Shown here one piece after another: positions 45,116 to 56,790 of a DNA stretch of 64,000 nt. Within the stretch, counting starts at the first letter, position 1, and every line of letters starts with the position of its first letter. The notes beneath the pieces are model-generated. The model ran no database searches. It worked only from the letters and a program-made list of their open reading frames with translations, and was not told the DNA's origin. The translations under genes and the position numbers were made by a program. Source of the DNA: Silurus meridionalis (taxonomy: Eukaryota > Chordata > Actinopteri > Siluriformes > Siluridae); the NCBI RefSeq assembly GCF_014805685.1, contig NC_060896.1, forward strand, positions 21,172,277-21,236,276, read 5' to 3'.

Positions 45116-46407
45116 TAGAGTAGTGTATATACATGAGATATATTCTACTGACTTTCTTCTCCTAAAATATTTTTTTTAATGTATTTTGTATGGTATTGTA
45201 TCTAATGATAATGTGGATTTGTATGCATGGTAAACAGTTCTGAAAAAGAAATAGTTGAAGAAAAGTAAATCAAATAATACTAATTAAAAAACTTGACTGG
45301 CCATGCCACACAGGAAATAATAACTTATATAATTATGTTAATTTTCAAATAGCATTTCCTCTGCCATTTCAGGGTGTCTATAAATATTATAGCTAGGATG
45401 TTAACAACAGACCCACCATCCTAGAGCTGCCAAATATTACAATAAATAATAATTATAATACATTTACATGTAAAGAGTGCCATTGTTACCCTCAACATTG
45501 ATTTACAATTATAAGGAACAATTAATCACAGAGAAAAAAAGGTACTTTTTATTAACTAACATAACACATCTGTGTTAGAGTGTAACATAAAAAATAGATG
45601 ACCAAAAAAAAAAAGTTAAAAAGAGATTTTCTCAAAGTAGGAAGTAGGTAGAGCAGAGGCTTACATCACTGCCAATTTTACAGTAAAAAGTATTGAATCG
45701 GTCAGTATATCAGTACTTTGTGGTAGTAGTAATACACTGATATCTGTTTATCAGACACAATTAAAAGGCGAAATAGGTGACATAATGGGACAGATACAAA
45801 GGTAATGAACATTTCAAATCATATACCAAGTATTGACCACGGGACCACTGTTGGTCCTTGGTATGTAGAATTAATTTACTGTATGCTTTCGTGCCTGTTA
45901 ATTTTATTCCTCCTTTTCGCTCTGATAGACCATTTGAAGTAGACTTCTGAACTCTTGAGCAGCCCAAGCTTTTTGATCAAAACTTTAATTACTTGTACTC
46001 TTTTTCACTATCTTGCCCTCAAAATGAATGCACATGTTAGTCTTTGATGTTTTCACAGCACAGAAATATATTATGGCAAAACATTGTATTGGAAATTGCA
46101 AAAAAGTCAATTAACACTGCTAAGCAATACACAAATACTGATCTCACAAAGATCAATAAAAGATCTTCACTAAACAGAACCATGTGTGCTAATACAAATT
46201 CCACAGTGTTTGGCTCTCTTGATCAAGATTTTTGGTCAGAGTTTTAATTACATGCTGTGTTCTCTATTTATTGCACTTTTGCCTCTCGTTTTTGAACACT
46301 AGCCTTTCTGTATACTGTCTAAATGTTATACTAAGTAACTCTTAAAAATGTATAAAAAAAAAAGTCTTGTATTATTTTTAACTAATTGCTAATTACTAAT
46401 ATTATGC
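45116..46407. other. Unclassified AT-rich sequence
   Basis: No gene or repeat family recognised; short open frames at 45761-45967 and 46044-46247 have no domain. Confidence 0.35.
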
Positions 46408-47275
46408 AACCTCTATTCCAAAAGACTTGGGACCGTGTGTAAAAAGGTCAATTAAAACAGAGTGCAATGATTTGCACATATTATAAACCTTTATTTTATT
46501 CACAATAGAGCCTAGAAAGCATATCAAATGTTTAAAGTGCAGAAATGTACCAATTCCAAGGAAAGAACAAGGTAATCTTGAAATGATGGTCCCAAATTTG
46601 GGACAAGGCCAAGTTTTGCACTGTGTTGAACCCTCACTTCTTTGAGCAACAGTCTGTATATGTCTGGGAACTGGCAGAATGTTGTCCTATTTGTGTCTGA
46701 TACAGGATTCTAGCTGCTCATCACAGAATTTCTAGATAATGCTCACATATGGCTTATTCTTTCCATGATAGAGCTTCAACTTGCATTTGTGAATGACAAT
46801 TAGAACTATGTTCACAGATATTGATTTCTGGAGGTGTTTCCAAGGACATGCAGTGATTTTCATTACAGAATCATGCCAGTATTTATTTCAGTGCTGCCTG
46901 AGGAAACAAAGTTCAAAGGCTTTTAATATTGATTTATACCCTTGTCCCCAGCACACAGAGATTTGTTCAGATTCTCTGAATGTTTTGATGATATGATGTA
47001 CTGTAGATGATGAGATATTCAAAGCTTTTACAATTTTATGTTGAGGAACATTATTCTAAAATTGTTCCCCAATTTGTAAACAAAATTTTACAGATTTGTA
47101 AACAACTGCCCATTTATTTTTGAGAGACTGCTTCTTCAAGATATTCATCTCACACCCAATCATGCTATTGACCTGCTGCCAATTAACCTGATAAAGTTGA
47201 AAAATGTTCCTCCATCTGTTTCTTTTTTATGCTTAATTTTCCAAAAAAGATTTTGCCCTGTTCCAGCCTGTTGAT
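46408..47275 (-). mobile_element. Long-TIR Tc1-like element, internally deleted
   Basis: Begins with CAACCTCTATTCCAAAAGAC and TGCAATGATTTGCACATATT, the family end. Minus-strand transposase pieces are recognisable by their complements: TGCAGTGATTTTCATTACAG (46849), TACTGTAGATGATGAGATAT (46999) and TGAGGAACATTATTCTAAAA (47043), covering the DNA-binding and early catalytic region. The catalytic C-terminal part is deleted (jump near 46735). The right end is cut at about 47275 without a full terminal repeat. Confidence 0.78.
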
Positions 47276-47310
47276 TCCTCCAAATCATTGTTTTTTTTTA
47301 TTTATTGACT

Positions 47311-47480
47311 GAAGCACACTGATGCAGTGGGTAGCACTGTTATGTTACAGCTCCATGGTCCCCAGTTCCACTATATTTTTTCCCACCTCAAAAGCCATGC
47401 TGGGAAATGGGTTGATCACTGTATGGGCTGTTATGTATTTTTTTGAATGTGCATGGTGCCCTGCTATAAACTGATCAATT
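47311..47480 (+). mobile_element. SINE-like interspersed repeat, decayed
   Basis: GATGCAGTGGGTAGCACTGT (47332) followed by CAGCTCCATGGTCCCCAGTT is the head of the same repeat family as 28385-28612, here on the plus strand, ending near TGGTGCCCTGCTATAAACTG. Confidence 0.55.
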
Positions 47481-47568
47481 ACTTTCATGTTACTATTTGT
47501 GTTATTTAATTTTTTTTTATTTCTTTAACTTAAAAACATATTGTTTTTATATTAGTAAATTATGCGTG

Positions 47569-48025
47569 TGTCAGGGCAGTGACCACGCGTAGGAAATGGG
47601 AATAACTCAATCGTAGCTTGATTAAAGTTTAGAGAACAAGCAGGAGTTGAGTCGAACTACGAACCGTGACGTGAGTGCAATTCGTACTGCGGGTAGAATC
47701 CAGAATGCGGGTATAATCCGTAATGCGGGTGAATTCCAGAACATTGGGATAATCCGTTATGCGGGTAAAATCCGTAAAGCGAGTATAATCCGTTAGGCGA
47801 GGATAAACCGTAAGAACCATAACCAGGCGCATGAACCAGCGGGGAATGCTGCCGTTTAGGAATCTGATAGTATAACTTGACATGACATAGTAGATCCGAC
47901 AGCGAGTGAGTTCGGAACGGGAACCTATAAAGGGACCAGGCAATGTGGAACAGGTGTCGACAATTAGTGCCGGGAGAGGCTGAGAAAGAGCCTCGGAGGG
48001 AGGCGTGGCAGGAGGATCCCTGACA
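47569..48025 (+). mobile_element. Solo LTR, family C, with minisatellite
   Basis: Bounded by TGTCAGGG and CCCTGACA (perfect 8-bp inverted ends), 457 bp. Flanks GCGTG (47564-47568) and GCGTT (48026-48030) look like a 5-bp target duplication with one change. A TATA-like CCTATAAAGGG is at about 47925. It contains the 18-bp array at 47689-47814. No internal retroelement sequence adjoins. A similar-ended non-LTR inverted-repeat element is less likely given the TG...CA ends and promoter. Confidence 0.75.
47689..47814. repeat. 18-bp minisatellite, seven units
   Basis: Seven contiguous 18-bp units of the form GCGGGTATAATCCGTAAT with substitutions only and no indels (unit starts 47689, 47707, 47725, 47743, 47761, 47779, 47797). 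Because 18 is a multiple of three, the minus strand can be read as repeated hexapeptides of the TRITDY type. Confidence 0.95.
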
Positions 48026-49526
48026 GCGTTATCCTTTAATCCATTTAAAATGTTTCATGTTTATGTCCAAATGATAGCAGGCCTTTAGTTCACAGAAGCC
48101 AAACACTGCACATCCCCTTACATGACTGTAGTTGATTTGCTGAAAGGTTGCAATCATTTCAGCACCACTGTTGTGTAGTGCAAACAAGCACATGGTAAAG
48201 GGGCAGGGCAAAGGAGCAGAGCAAAGCTAGTGACTGCTGATACCTTTGGCATCTCCTTGCCCTCACAGGGAAGATGAAGGGTATAAATGAACACCACACC
48301 TGCAGCAGATCCTTTTTTCCTGTGATAACTGTTAAATGCTTTCTGTCTCTCTTATAAAGTAACCAATAACAGGTTAAACAACAAGGTTAACCTTCTTTGC
48401 AGTACCACCCCAGACCTCTGGATCCTATCACTCAAGACTCCCACACCACTATCCCTGGACCACAGCGCCTATTGTGGGCACCTTATCAAGCATCTTCAAC
48501 AATAAAGGCAGCAGTGCTCAATACACATGCTCCATCTCCCTAACACAATCTCTTAATGCTAAGAAAATAAATGAGTTCTTTTTGCAACATCCTCTATCTA
48601 ATTTGTCTGTGGTTGGAGTTTGTTAATCCTCTTTTCTTGAATCATCCAGTGCTTGGTGTAGATGTCCTGGGGGAAGGTTTCTCACTTTCAGCACTGTGCT
48701 GGACTATCTGCATTACTTTTTGCTTCTTCTTTTTTTTTCTGGCTAAAATCTGTTGCCATACCAGGCAGTGCTGGTTCAGATAATCAGGATGCTCTCTGCT
48801 GTACATGTGTAGAATGATTAAAAGATTTTAAGAATGTTAAGGTTCACACTAAACTTTCACAGACATCTGAGTTAGAGGAAACACTGTGAGCTTTCAACAC
48901 CATTATCTGCTACAATGTGAGAGTGGGTTGCAGATCTTTTTCAATAGAGATAAAGCTTTTTAAGTTAGTAGAGTGTTTATTTTCTTGAAAATATTTGTTG
49001 ATTTATTATCTCATGTTGTGGTGTTGACCTGTAATTTGTAATGTCTTTTGTCACTGTAATAGTGTTTTACTGTTCCGATTGTTTCTGTTCTAAGGGCATG
49101 GCTATCTTGTTTAGTGGTTTGCACATTTAGGGCTCTGAATATGTCAATGTTATGGCAAAGCTTGTAGAATGGCAGGCATACTTATCTTGAAAGCAAGATA
49201 CTGTATCTACTCACTTGTTCAAACTTGCATGGAAATGAAAAAACTGCTACTTGTGCAAAGCCTTGGTGCATCCTGTGAGATCCACATTATAATGCACATG
49301 CCTCAATCAGACACCATATTAAACTTTCAGACATGCTTCTGAAAAAATAAATAGTGCAACCCTTTTCCTATCTGTATTGTACAGATTATCTGTCAATTCC
49401 AAATAATATTCATGCATTCATATCCACGTACATCCTTAGAGTGTATAGAATAAATCATACTAAGAAATTAAGCAAACCCCAAACTTTCTATCTGTGGTAT
49501 AGAGAATTGAGTTGTCCGACAGCTGA

Positions 49527-49530
<4 letters not shown>
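48026..49530. other. Unclassified sequence
   Basis: No repeat family or gene recognised. About 48240-48560 is somewhat less AT-rich and could be an LTR-like piece, but no ends were found. Confidence 0.3.

Positions 49531-49588
<58 letters not shown>
49531..49588. repeat. (GT)n microsatellite
   Basis: 29 GT units without interruption. Confidence 0.97.
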
Positions 49589-49592
<4 letters not shown>

Positions 49593-49949
49593 CAGAGATG
49601 AAAAAATGTGAAAATAGACATAAATGTATAAAAATGTATACATACAGAGTTTTGTAAGAGGTGTTGTTTAAGCCATCACTAAAATTGCTCTCAAATTCAT
49701 ATAAAATATGCTCAGTGTTACCTTATCTCTTTGTTCAAGCATGACCTATGATCTTAGTTTTCCTGTTTACTCCACCATTATATTATTTATTAACTTATAA
49801 ACACATTTTATATTAATAAAGTTTATTAACAAATCATTGGACAGAAATGAAACAAATGCACTGCTGGGACCTTCTATGTCACCATTTGCTTATTTACTTT
49901 TACTGAAGTGAGGTGTTTGTGGGAAAGCTATAAATTCAGTATATGCAAT
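49589..49949. other. Unclassified AT-rich sequence
   Basis: Nothing recognised. Confidence 0.4.
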
Positions 49950-50607
49950 GCATTAAGAAAATATTTAGACCACCTTCACTATTTGAAATTCTGTTATTTC
50001 CCAGCCTGATAATACAAGTATTCAAATACATAATAATAATAATAATAATTTTTCATTAATATACATCCATAATGACAGTGAAATTATAATTTAAAAAATG
50101 TCTATAAACGTATTTAAAAAGAAAATAGGAAATGTAATTCTCTGGGATTTTGTTCCATTCTTCTACGCAAATCTTCTCAAGCTGGGTCAGTTTGAATGAG
50201 GACCGTCGGTGGACAGCAATTCTCATGTCTCTCCATAGATGTTTAATAGGGTTTAAATACAGGCTCTGGCTGGGCCACTCTAGGACATTCACAGAGTTGT
50301 CCCTAAGCCAATACTGTGTTGTCTTGGCTGTGGTTTGGGTCATTGTCATGTTGGAAGGTGAAACTTTAGCCCAGTCTGAGGTCTTGAGATTTGTGGACCA
50401 GGTTTATATTGAGGATATCTCTGTACTTTGCCACATTTAGCTTAACTCCAAGGGGGCTTCAGTGGGTTTTGCTCTGAGGAGAAGCTTCTGTCTAGCCACT
50501 CTGCCATAAAGCTCAGATGGGTGGAGGGCTGTAATAATAGTTGCCCTTCTGCAACTTTGTCCTATCTACACACAGGATCTTTGGAGCTCAGTCAGTGGGA
50601 TCATTGG
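49950..50607 (-). mobile_element. Tc1-like element, 3' part
   Basis: The left side (about 49953, TAAGAAAATATTTAGACCAC) resembles a Tc1-like terminal repeat. A 97-codon frame (50349-50056, minus) reads TAKTTQYWLRDNSVNVLEWP, SQSLYLNPIKHLWRDMRIAV and EKICVEEWNKIP, the C-terminal third of the transposase. The catalytic glutamate of the NPIEH motif is lysine here. The coding region continues to the right in degraded form (for example CCAAGGGGGCTTCAGTGGGT at 50449) until 50607, where a DIRS end begins. Confidence 0.82.
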
Positions 50608-50720
50608 GTACCCTTTCAGGAACTCGAGCTTAACTCGAGTCAATAAAGTTTTGGGAATGCTTCTGCATTGTCTGCGCTCTGAATCATGTGTAATCAGTCC
50701 AATGAAAGCACTAACCATGT
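50608..50720. repeat. Solo DIRS terminal repeat fragment
   Basis: CCCTTTCAGGAACTCGAGCT at 50610 followed by TTTTGGGAATGCTTCTGCAT and GCTCTGAATCATGTGTAATC matches the left inverted repeat of DIRS 2 (22392-22500) in order and spacing, with an AACTCGAGTC duplication. No other DIRS part is nearby. Confidence 0.75.
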
Positions 50721-50835
50721 GTCTATTGTAAGTGGTAAATGTCCGAAAAAAATATAAAAATTAAGTGACTAAGAACCGAAGCATTCCCTTTGTTTTTGGT
50801 TAAGAAGGTTAAGAAAACATTAGGGAGATTTTGAT

Positions 50836-51793
50836 AGGTGCAACAGGTCTCAAAAAAGTTGGGACAGGGCCACTTTTACCATTGTGTAGCGTTTTTACAG
50901 TCCGTATGCATTTTGAGAACTGAGGAGACCATTTGCTGAAGTTTTGGGAGAGGAATGTTGTCCCATATGATTCTGATACAGAATTCTAGCTGCTCAACAG
51001 TTCTAGGTAAGATAAACCTTTATTCATACAACAGTGGGAAAATTTCTAAGGTGTTCTTTGTTTGATTTTTTTTCATGATGCTCCCAATGTTTTCAAATGA
51101 TGAAAGGTCTAGACTGTAGGAAGGCCACTTTAGCAGCCAGACTCTTTTACTACAAAGTTTGCTATTATAACAGATGCAGTATACAGTTAGTTATGCATTA
51201 CCTTCCCTTTCTGGGTCATTTTCACACATGCCTTCTTCATGTCTTTGCTTGACAGGGATAAAACCTGCATTTGTGAATTAGATGGCAAACTTTTCACAGA
51301 AAATGATTTCTGAAGGTTTTAATGAGCCCATGAAAGGATTTATTCACAGGCATCCAATATAAATTTTCACCCTTGTCCCTTGTGCACAGAGATTTCTCCA
51401 GATTATTTGAAACTTTTGATATTATGTACTGTAAATTATGAGATATTCAACTGTTTTTGCAATTTTTTGTTGAGGAACATTATTCTGAAATTGTTCCACA
51501 ATTTGTCAACACAGTCTTTCAAGGATTGGTGATATTCTGCCCATCTTTACTTCTGAGAGACTCTGCCTCTCTAAAACACACTATTTATACCCAATAATCC
51601 TACTGACCTGTTGTCAATTACCTTACTTTTTCCAGACTTTTGTTGCCCCCATTACAAAAAAAGACTTGCTTACTTAAAATGGTATATTTTCTCAATTTTA
51701 ACATCTGTGAATAAAATATGGGTTTATAAGATTTGCAAAACATTGCATTCTGTTTTTATTACATTTTAAATAGTGTCCCAACTTTTCTTTAAT
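50836..51793 (-). mobile_element. Long-TIR Tc1-like element
   Basis: Left part GTCTCAAAAAAGTTGGGACA (50849) is the inner section of the terminal repeat; the right end includes ATTGCATTCTGTTTTTATTA and GTGTCCCAACTTTTCTTTAA. In between, complements of transposase blocks are in the expected order: TTGTCCCATATGATTCTGAT (50959), TGAAAGGTCTAGACTGTAGG (51101), AATTATGAGATATTCAACTG (51433) and CTGCCCATCTTTACTTCTGA (51537). The outermost left end is missing and much of the catalytic domain is deleted or degraded. Confidence 0.8.
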
Positions 51794-52375
51794 TTAAATT
51801 GTATTTTTGATCACATTTTTGTTGACTCATCCTTGTCTTTCTTTGTTCTAGTCATTCGCCGATCACCTAATCTATTGCCTGTTTATGGTTCATAACTTTG
51901 GATTTGGACTTGTCTGTCTTGCAGCCTCGTATACCAATATTATTTGCCATATATCCATTGCTCCTGTCATTTGTTGCCTAATTATGCTTTGATCCTTGCG
52001 TCTATGATAATTTTATGTAGAATGTTTTAAGATTGCCAATAATGCTTTTCTGTATATGGCTTCAAAATCTTCTCCTGACTACAGTGGGCTATATTTAGGT
52101 TTACACAATGCCATCAATTCATAAAAAAATGCACCAATATTCATATTCAATATGTTTCCAGATCAAAAATATTGAACAAAGCATATAAAACATTCCTATG
52201 AAATAGCCTGCAGTGATTTCTAAACATGTGAATGTGTGTTTAAAATATTTTCAAAGTATTTTATACAAATGTGAGTATTGCCAAAGTATGCAAAAACGCG
52301 TTGTGTGATTGAGAGAAAATAAAATGAAGAGGTTCTATTATAGATTAAAACTGGCCTTGGTCTGTAGTGAGAGGG
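51794..52375. other. Unclassified sequence
   Basis: No signal recognised. Confidence 0.35.
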
Positions 52376-52396
52376 TTTTTTTTTTTTTTTTTTTTT
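52376..52396. repeat. T homopolymer
   Basis: 21 T residues. Confidence 0.9.
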
Positions 52397-52810
52397 GTCT
52401 GATTGTTAGGATCAGATTTACATAAGAAGACAATATTCAAGAGCACATCAGGAAAAGCTCGATAGTCCTTCACTTCTACCACTCAACAAGACACAAACAC
52501 ACATGCAAACACTAAGATGAGCTGTGCTTCCAGATCTGCATAAACTCCCTTGTCATTGTGATGAATAGCATTATTCATTCGCATCACAGCGATCAAAGGC
52601 CTTTAATATAAGCAAAGATGCAGCGAAACACGTTACACCAGCTCTCCTCAAACACTTCATAAGCAATTAGGGCCACGGCACTGTTTGCTAATGATCACTG
52701 AACTTCTGCAGCTGCTGCACTCTCATAATAGCCTTCATCATCTCTATATCTGGTATATCCAACAGAGCCACATTAGACATGTTTTTAGGGCAGGATGCTT
52801 TGTCATGTTG
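52397..52810. other. Unique block; possible conserved non-coding element
   Basis: Non-repetitive, non-coding, balanced composition, with GATGAATAGCATTATTCATT, GCGATCAAAGGCCTTTAATA (TCF/LEF-like ATCAAAG) and CAATTAG-type sites. No transposon signature. Resembles 34600-34960 in character. Confidence 0.35.
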
Positions 52811-54039
52811 GATTTGATAAGTGAACTAAATTAATTCTTTACTTGAACTGAATTCAGCTGTCATACAGTACCAGGTCAGTAAACAAATTAAAATGCTTAA
52901 ACTGCAAACTCTAAATTATTTTAACAAGTTCAGGGCAAATACCAGTAAAATGCTTACACATTTTACAAAGTGCGCTAAAAGGCCGTTGAATTCTTAAAAG
53001 TATCAAAGAAAATGTACCATCTATTTAATTTTGGCATACATGGTATTGTGCTGATGAGACATCGCTGTAAAAAATGTCAGGCAATCCCATATGCAAATCC
53101 AGAAAAGTTAACTAAACAGAGTAGTGGGATACACTATGCAAGGCTTTGTAATTCAGTTAAATGTAGCCTAATTTGCCAAGGTTACTTGGGTGCTGAGACC
53201 CTTCATGTACAGACTTGTGACATGGACTGTCCTCCGAATTCGAAATTACTTAAAGAAAAATGTAATATAAAAAGTTACTGTGGGGAACTGTTGTGGTCAA
53301 GGCTAAAAATGGAATAAGGCACATGTTTTTACAAACAGATCAATAATGCCTAAGACTGTTGTTGTGATTTGTTGAAATATGGAGAGAAAAGCCACTGCCA
53401 GGTGGGACCACTGATGCTGGAGAATGTGCTAGCATAGGTTATTGCAAGCACAATAGAGATGAGGCTTGAACATCTAAAAATGTTACTCAGTGGGGCCACC
53501 ATCCACTGGCATAAACAGGACATTTTTAAGACTCACTCCATTAGCTGCTAAACAGTCCTTTCTCTACAGCTGTCTACTGAAAATGTTAAATATGACTTCA
53601 GACATTTGTATTCATAAACGAACCAAAAAATAATGTAAAAGTAAACAATGTATAATTTCAAGAAAGATTTTGTAAAAAAAAATAATAATAATTATAATCT
53701 AACACAACAGATCTTTTTCATCAACTTAGAGCTAGGAAACAGCACATGAATAAAAGCAGATTATTTGGTGCAAAAATGCATATGCATATTGTAGATATTA
53801 ATGTAGTAGTATCAATAGTCTTAAAAGTCTTCATTTCTTCAAGCATGGAATGTGAATAGCACTATGCAGATAGTTATGGAAGAGGGGATATTGGGCCCAG
53901 TACAATGCTAGTTTGTTGTTTTAGTATGAGCAATATAATCTAAAAGATAATGCCTGAGGTAAACAATATGGATAGAAATAGCAGCTTTCTTTTTTAAAAT
54001 AAAAGGTGAATACTGAACTGCAGATATGAACTACAGACA
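52811..54039. other. Unclassified AT-rich sequence
   Basis: A 101-codon frame at 53012-53317 is cysteine-rich (for example CKKCQA) but matches no domain I know and lacks further support; I do not call it a gene. Confidence 0.3.
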
Positions 54040-54315
54040 TGCACTCTTCCAACCATCAAGAGGAAGCCTTCCCCCGATTGCCAACATTAGTCATTCCTTT
54101 TACAGTTATTTCCTGTGCTGGGCACTTCCGTAGGCCCATTGCAAAGGATTGCTTATGCTTTCGGATAATTTTTTTTTTACTGCCTGTTAAATGTTTATCA
54201 ACCTTTGCCTACCCTCTGACCAAATCTTTGCCTACTGTTTTGTATTTGTATGTTATATTTCCTGGCAAATTGATTCGAACCCAGCCTCAATTTGAGTTTG
54301 TTCCAAAAAAAATGT
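54040..54315 (+). mobile_element. LTR-like fragment, family D
   Basis: Pyrimidine-rich text ending GATTCGAACCCAGCCTCAAT, then TTGAGTTTGTTCC, resembles the U5 end of fish gypsy LTRs and is similar to the ending at 56730-56780 (GATTCCAACCCATCTCGACT). No TG start or target duplication found. Confidence 0.35.
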
Positions 54316-54920
54316 GGCAGATCTTAATCCATTAGAAGTTTCACAACTTGAAGCAGCTCCTAAGTACCAGAGTGAAGTTTATTCATAGTTTTCAAAATCT
54401 GGTCATACTTTTTGCTTCACAAAGGAGAATCCGGCTATAGCAGTAAACGTAGAAGAATATATGAAGCCTGAAGCCAGAATTTCTTCAATATAGTTCTCCA
54501 TAACATAAGGTACAAAAAGTTATAACCATGCTTTTGGAAGGAGCAGTATTTGGCACAAGTTCAACTGTGTGATCCCAAGTACAGTGAAATTGGGTTACTT
54601 TGGCCTTGTTTAATATCTCAGCAAACCCTGCATACTCTTCTGCCATTTTGTTTAATCTAAAACCTTCAGGCTATTTAGACTTGTAGAGAAACATGGCAGA
54701 GTGATTTCAAACATAATCAGAATTAGAAAGGATTTCACTGAAGGGTGTACTCTAGAACAGATAGAATTTGGTGACTAGCTTCTAGATACAGCAATACTTA
54801 AATGAAGAAATAAGAAAGGTTTATACACAATGTGTTGTCAGAATGACATGCACTATTTAAAGATCTTATATACAGATATGTGCACATGGGAAGAAGTGTT
54901 TAGAAATTTGTTTCAGTGTA
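54316..54920 (-). pseudogene. Ty3/gypsy-type pol fragment
   Basis: On the minus strand, about 54640-54520, the text KMAEEYAGFAEILNKAKVTQ is followed by FHCTWDHTVELVPNTA, the linker between protease and reverse transcriptase of gypsy elements. Flanking parts of the interval are probably more of the same element but too decayed to read. It lies between two LTR-like fragments that point the other way, so it need not belong to them. Confidence 0.55.
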
Positions 54921-55941
54921 CAGTGCATCCGGAAAGTATTCACAGCGCTTCACTTTTGCCACATTTTATGTTACAGCCTTATCCAAAATGGATTAAATTC
55001 ATTATTTTCCTAAAAATTTAACAAACAATACCCCGTAATGAGGACATAAAAAGAAGTTTGTTTGAAATCTTTGCAAATGTATTTAAAAGAAAAAAGAAAA
55101 AATGACATGAACATAAGTATCTATGGCCTTTTCCATTACACATAAAATTGAGCTCAGATGCATCCTGTTTCCGCTGATCAAATTCAGTTGATTGGACATT
55201 ATTTGGAAAGGCACACACCTGTCTATATGAGGTCCCACAGTTAACAGTGCATGTCTGAGCCCACACCAAGCCATGAGGTCCAAGGAATTGTCAGTAGACC
55301 TCTGAGACAGGATTGTATTGAGGCGCAGATCTGGGGAAGGGTACAGAAAAATTTCTGCAGCATTGAAGGTCCCAATGAGCACAGTGTCCTCCATCATCTG
55401 TAAATGGAAGAAGTTTGGAACCCCCAGGACTTTTCCTAGAGTGGGCTGCCTGGCCAAAGAGAACTCCCTTAGTCAGGGAGGTGACAAAGAACCCAATGGT
55501 CACTCTGAAAGAGTTTGCTAAAAAGGCACCTGGAGGAACTTTCAGACCATGAAAAACAAAGATTGAAAACTTCGGCCTGAATGACAAGCATCATTGGAGG
55601 AAACCAGGCACCACTCACCACCTGGCCGATACCATCCCTACAGTGAAGCATGGTGGTGGCAGCATTGTACTGTGGGAATGTCCTTCAGTGGCTTAGCCAG
55701 AGCCCAGATTTGAACCCGATTAAACATCTCTGGAGACATCTAGAAATGGCAGTCCAACCTAAAGGAGCTTAAGAGGTTCTGCAAAAAAGGAAGAAGAAGA
55801 CAATCTTTAAGATTGTCATTATGGGATGTTGTTTGTAGAATCTTTCAGGAAAATAATGAATTTAATCTATTTTGGAATAAGGCTGTAACATATCAAAATG
55901 TGGAAAATGTGAAGCGTTGTAAATACGTTCTGGATGCACTG
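54921..55941 (+). mobile_element. Tc1-like transposon, both ends present, internally deleted
   Basis: Terminal repeats CAGTGCATCCGGAAAGTATT (left, after TA at 54919-54920) and the complement CTGGATGCACTG (right). The plus strand encodes a helix-turn-helix (frame 55318-55521: RRSGEGYRKISAALKVPMST then VSSIICKWKKFGTPRTFPRV), then in other frames [15 protein letters not shown] text, a VKHGGGS block and [20 protein letters not shown]. The segment with the first catalytic aspartate is missing and the catalytic glutamate is lysine (NPIKH). Length 1.02 kb against about 1.3-1.6 kb for intact relatives. Right target TA is lost (TT). Confidence 0.88.
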
Positions 55942-56589
55942 TTTGTGTTGAACAAGAGGCGGTCAAGTCCAACTGGGACTTTAAATTTTAAAAGTCTAAA
56001 AATGGATGCTAGCGTACTAGATGCAGTTCGATGACCTGATTGTCCCAATTAAAAATAGCCATAATATATAAATGTTGGTGTTGCTTTTCTGGATACCCAG
56101 AATCATGTAATCAGTGGTGGAAAGGTTTGAGACACTAAAGATGACTTGCTACCCCAGATCATATTGCAGCTAGGACCAGTAAAAATTGTCTGCTACTGGA
56201 GTTTTGTTCCAGTAGCAGAGTATGCCCAGAATTCTCACACTAATTCTTTTATTGGACATGCTCCTCTTTAATGTATTCTGGGCTGCCAATTCAGTAAACC
56301 CTCAATGGAACCACTGGTAGGTTGTGTGAGGAAAAGCAAAAGGATGTGAAATAGTGCCCATTTCAGACTCCAACATTTTATCTGGGCCCAGTGAATTCAA
56401 GCCAGGTACATAGGTTTTTTTTTGTATTCCAAAGAAAAATAATCCTGTGACCTACAAGATGGAGCTTCCCACATACTAGCACCTATCTCCTTCATTCTGT
56501 AAGGCATTGGCAAAAGATGCACTCAGCCAAAACTCCAGAGGTAGTCTTCTCCTGAATATTGTCTCATACCTTCTAAAGTTGCTGTTTAT
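55942..56589. other. Unclassified sequence, probably old retroelement
   Basis: No clean motif; position between gypsy and LTR-like fragments suggests decayed retroelement sequence. Confidence 0.3.
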
Positions 56590-56790
56590 AGGGTTAAAAG
56601 CTAAGCCCTTCTATAGGCCAATTGCGTCATTGCCTTCTTTATTATTTTGACTCAACTGCCTGGACCGTTTGCATGTTAATTTGCCTGCCCTTTCTCCACG
56701 TCTTTTCCTGCTATTTTGGATTTGTTCATGAAAATCTTCTGCAAATAGATTCCAACCCATCTCGACTCTGAGTTTTTCAAAATATGCAAG
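56590..56790 (+). mobile_element. LTR-like fragment, family D
   Basis: TTGCCTGCCCTTTCTCCACG followed by GATTCCAACCCATCTCGACT and CTGAGTTTTT; similar in order to 54180-54310. Only the 3' part is visible. Confidence 0.35.

Noticed and set aside
47689..47814. CRISPR-like array
   Set aside because: Contiguous 18-bp units without spacers inside an LTR-bounded repeat in a eukaryotic context; it is a minisatellite.
47629..47943. Repeat protein gene (hexapeptide TRITDY-type)
   Set aside because: Frame exists only because the minisatellite unit is a multiple of three; it lies within a solo LTR on the opposite strand to its promoter.
53012..53317. Cysteine-rich 101-codon frame as a zinc-finger or secreted peptide
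   Set aside because: No signal peptide and no regular cysteine spacing; single-frame chance reading is more likely.
54040..56790. One complete LTR retrotransposon with LTRs at both sides
   Set aside because: The two LTR-like pieces point to the right while the pol fragment between them is on the minus strand; no target duplication was found.
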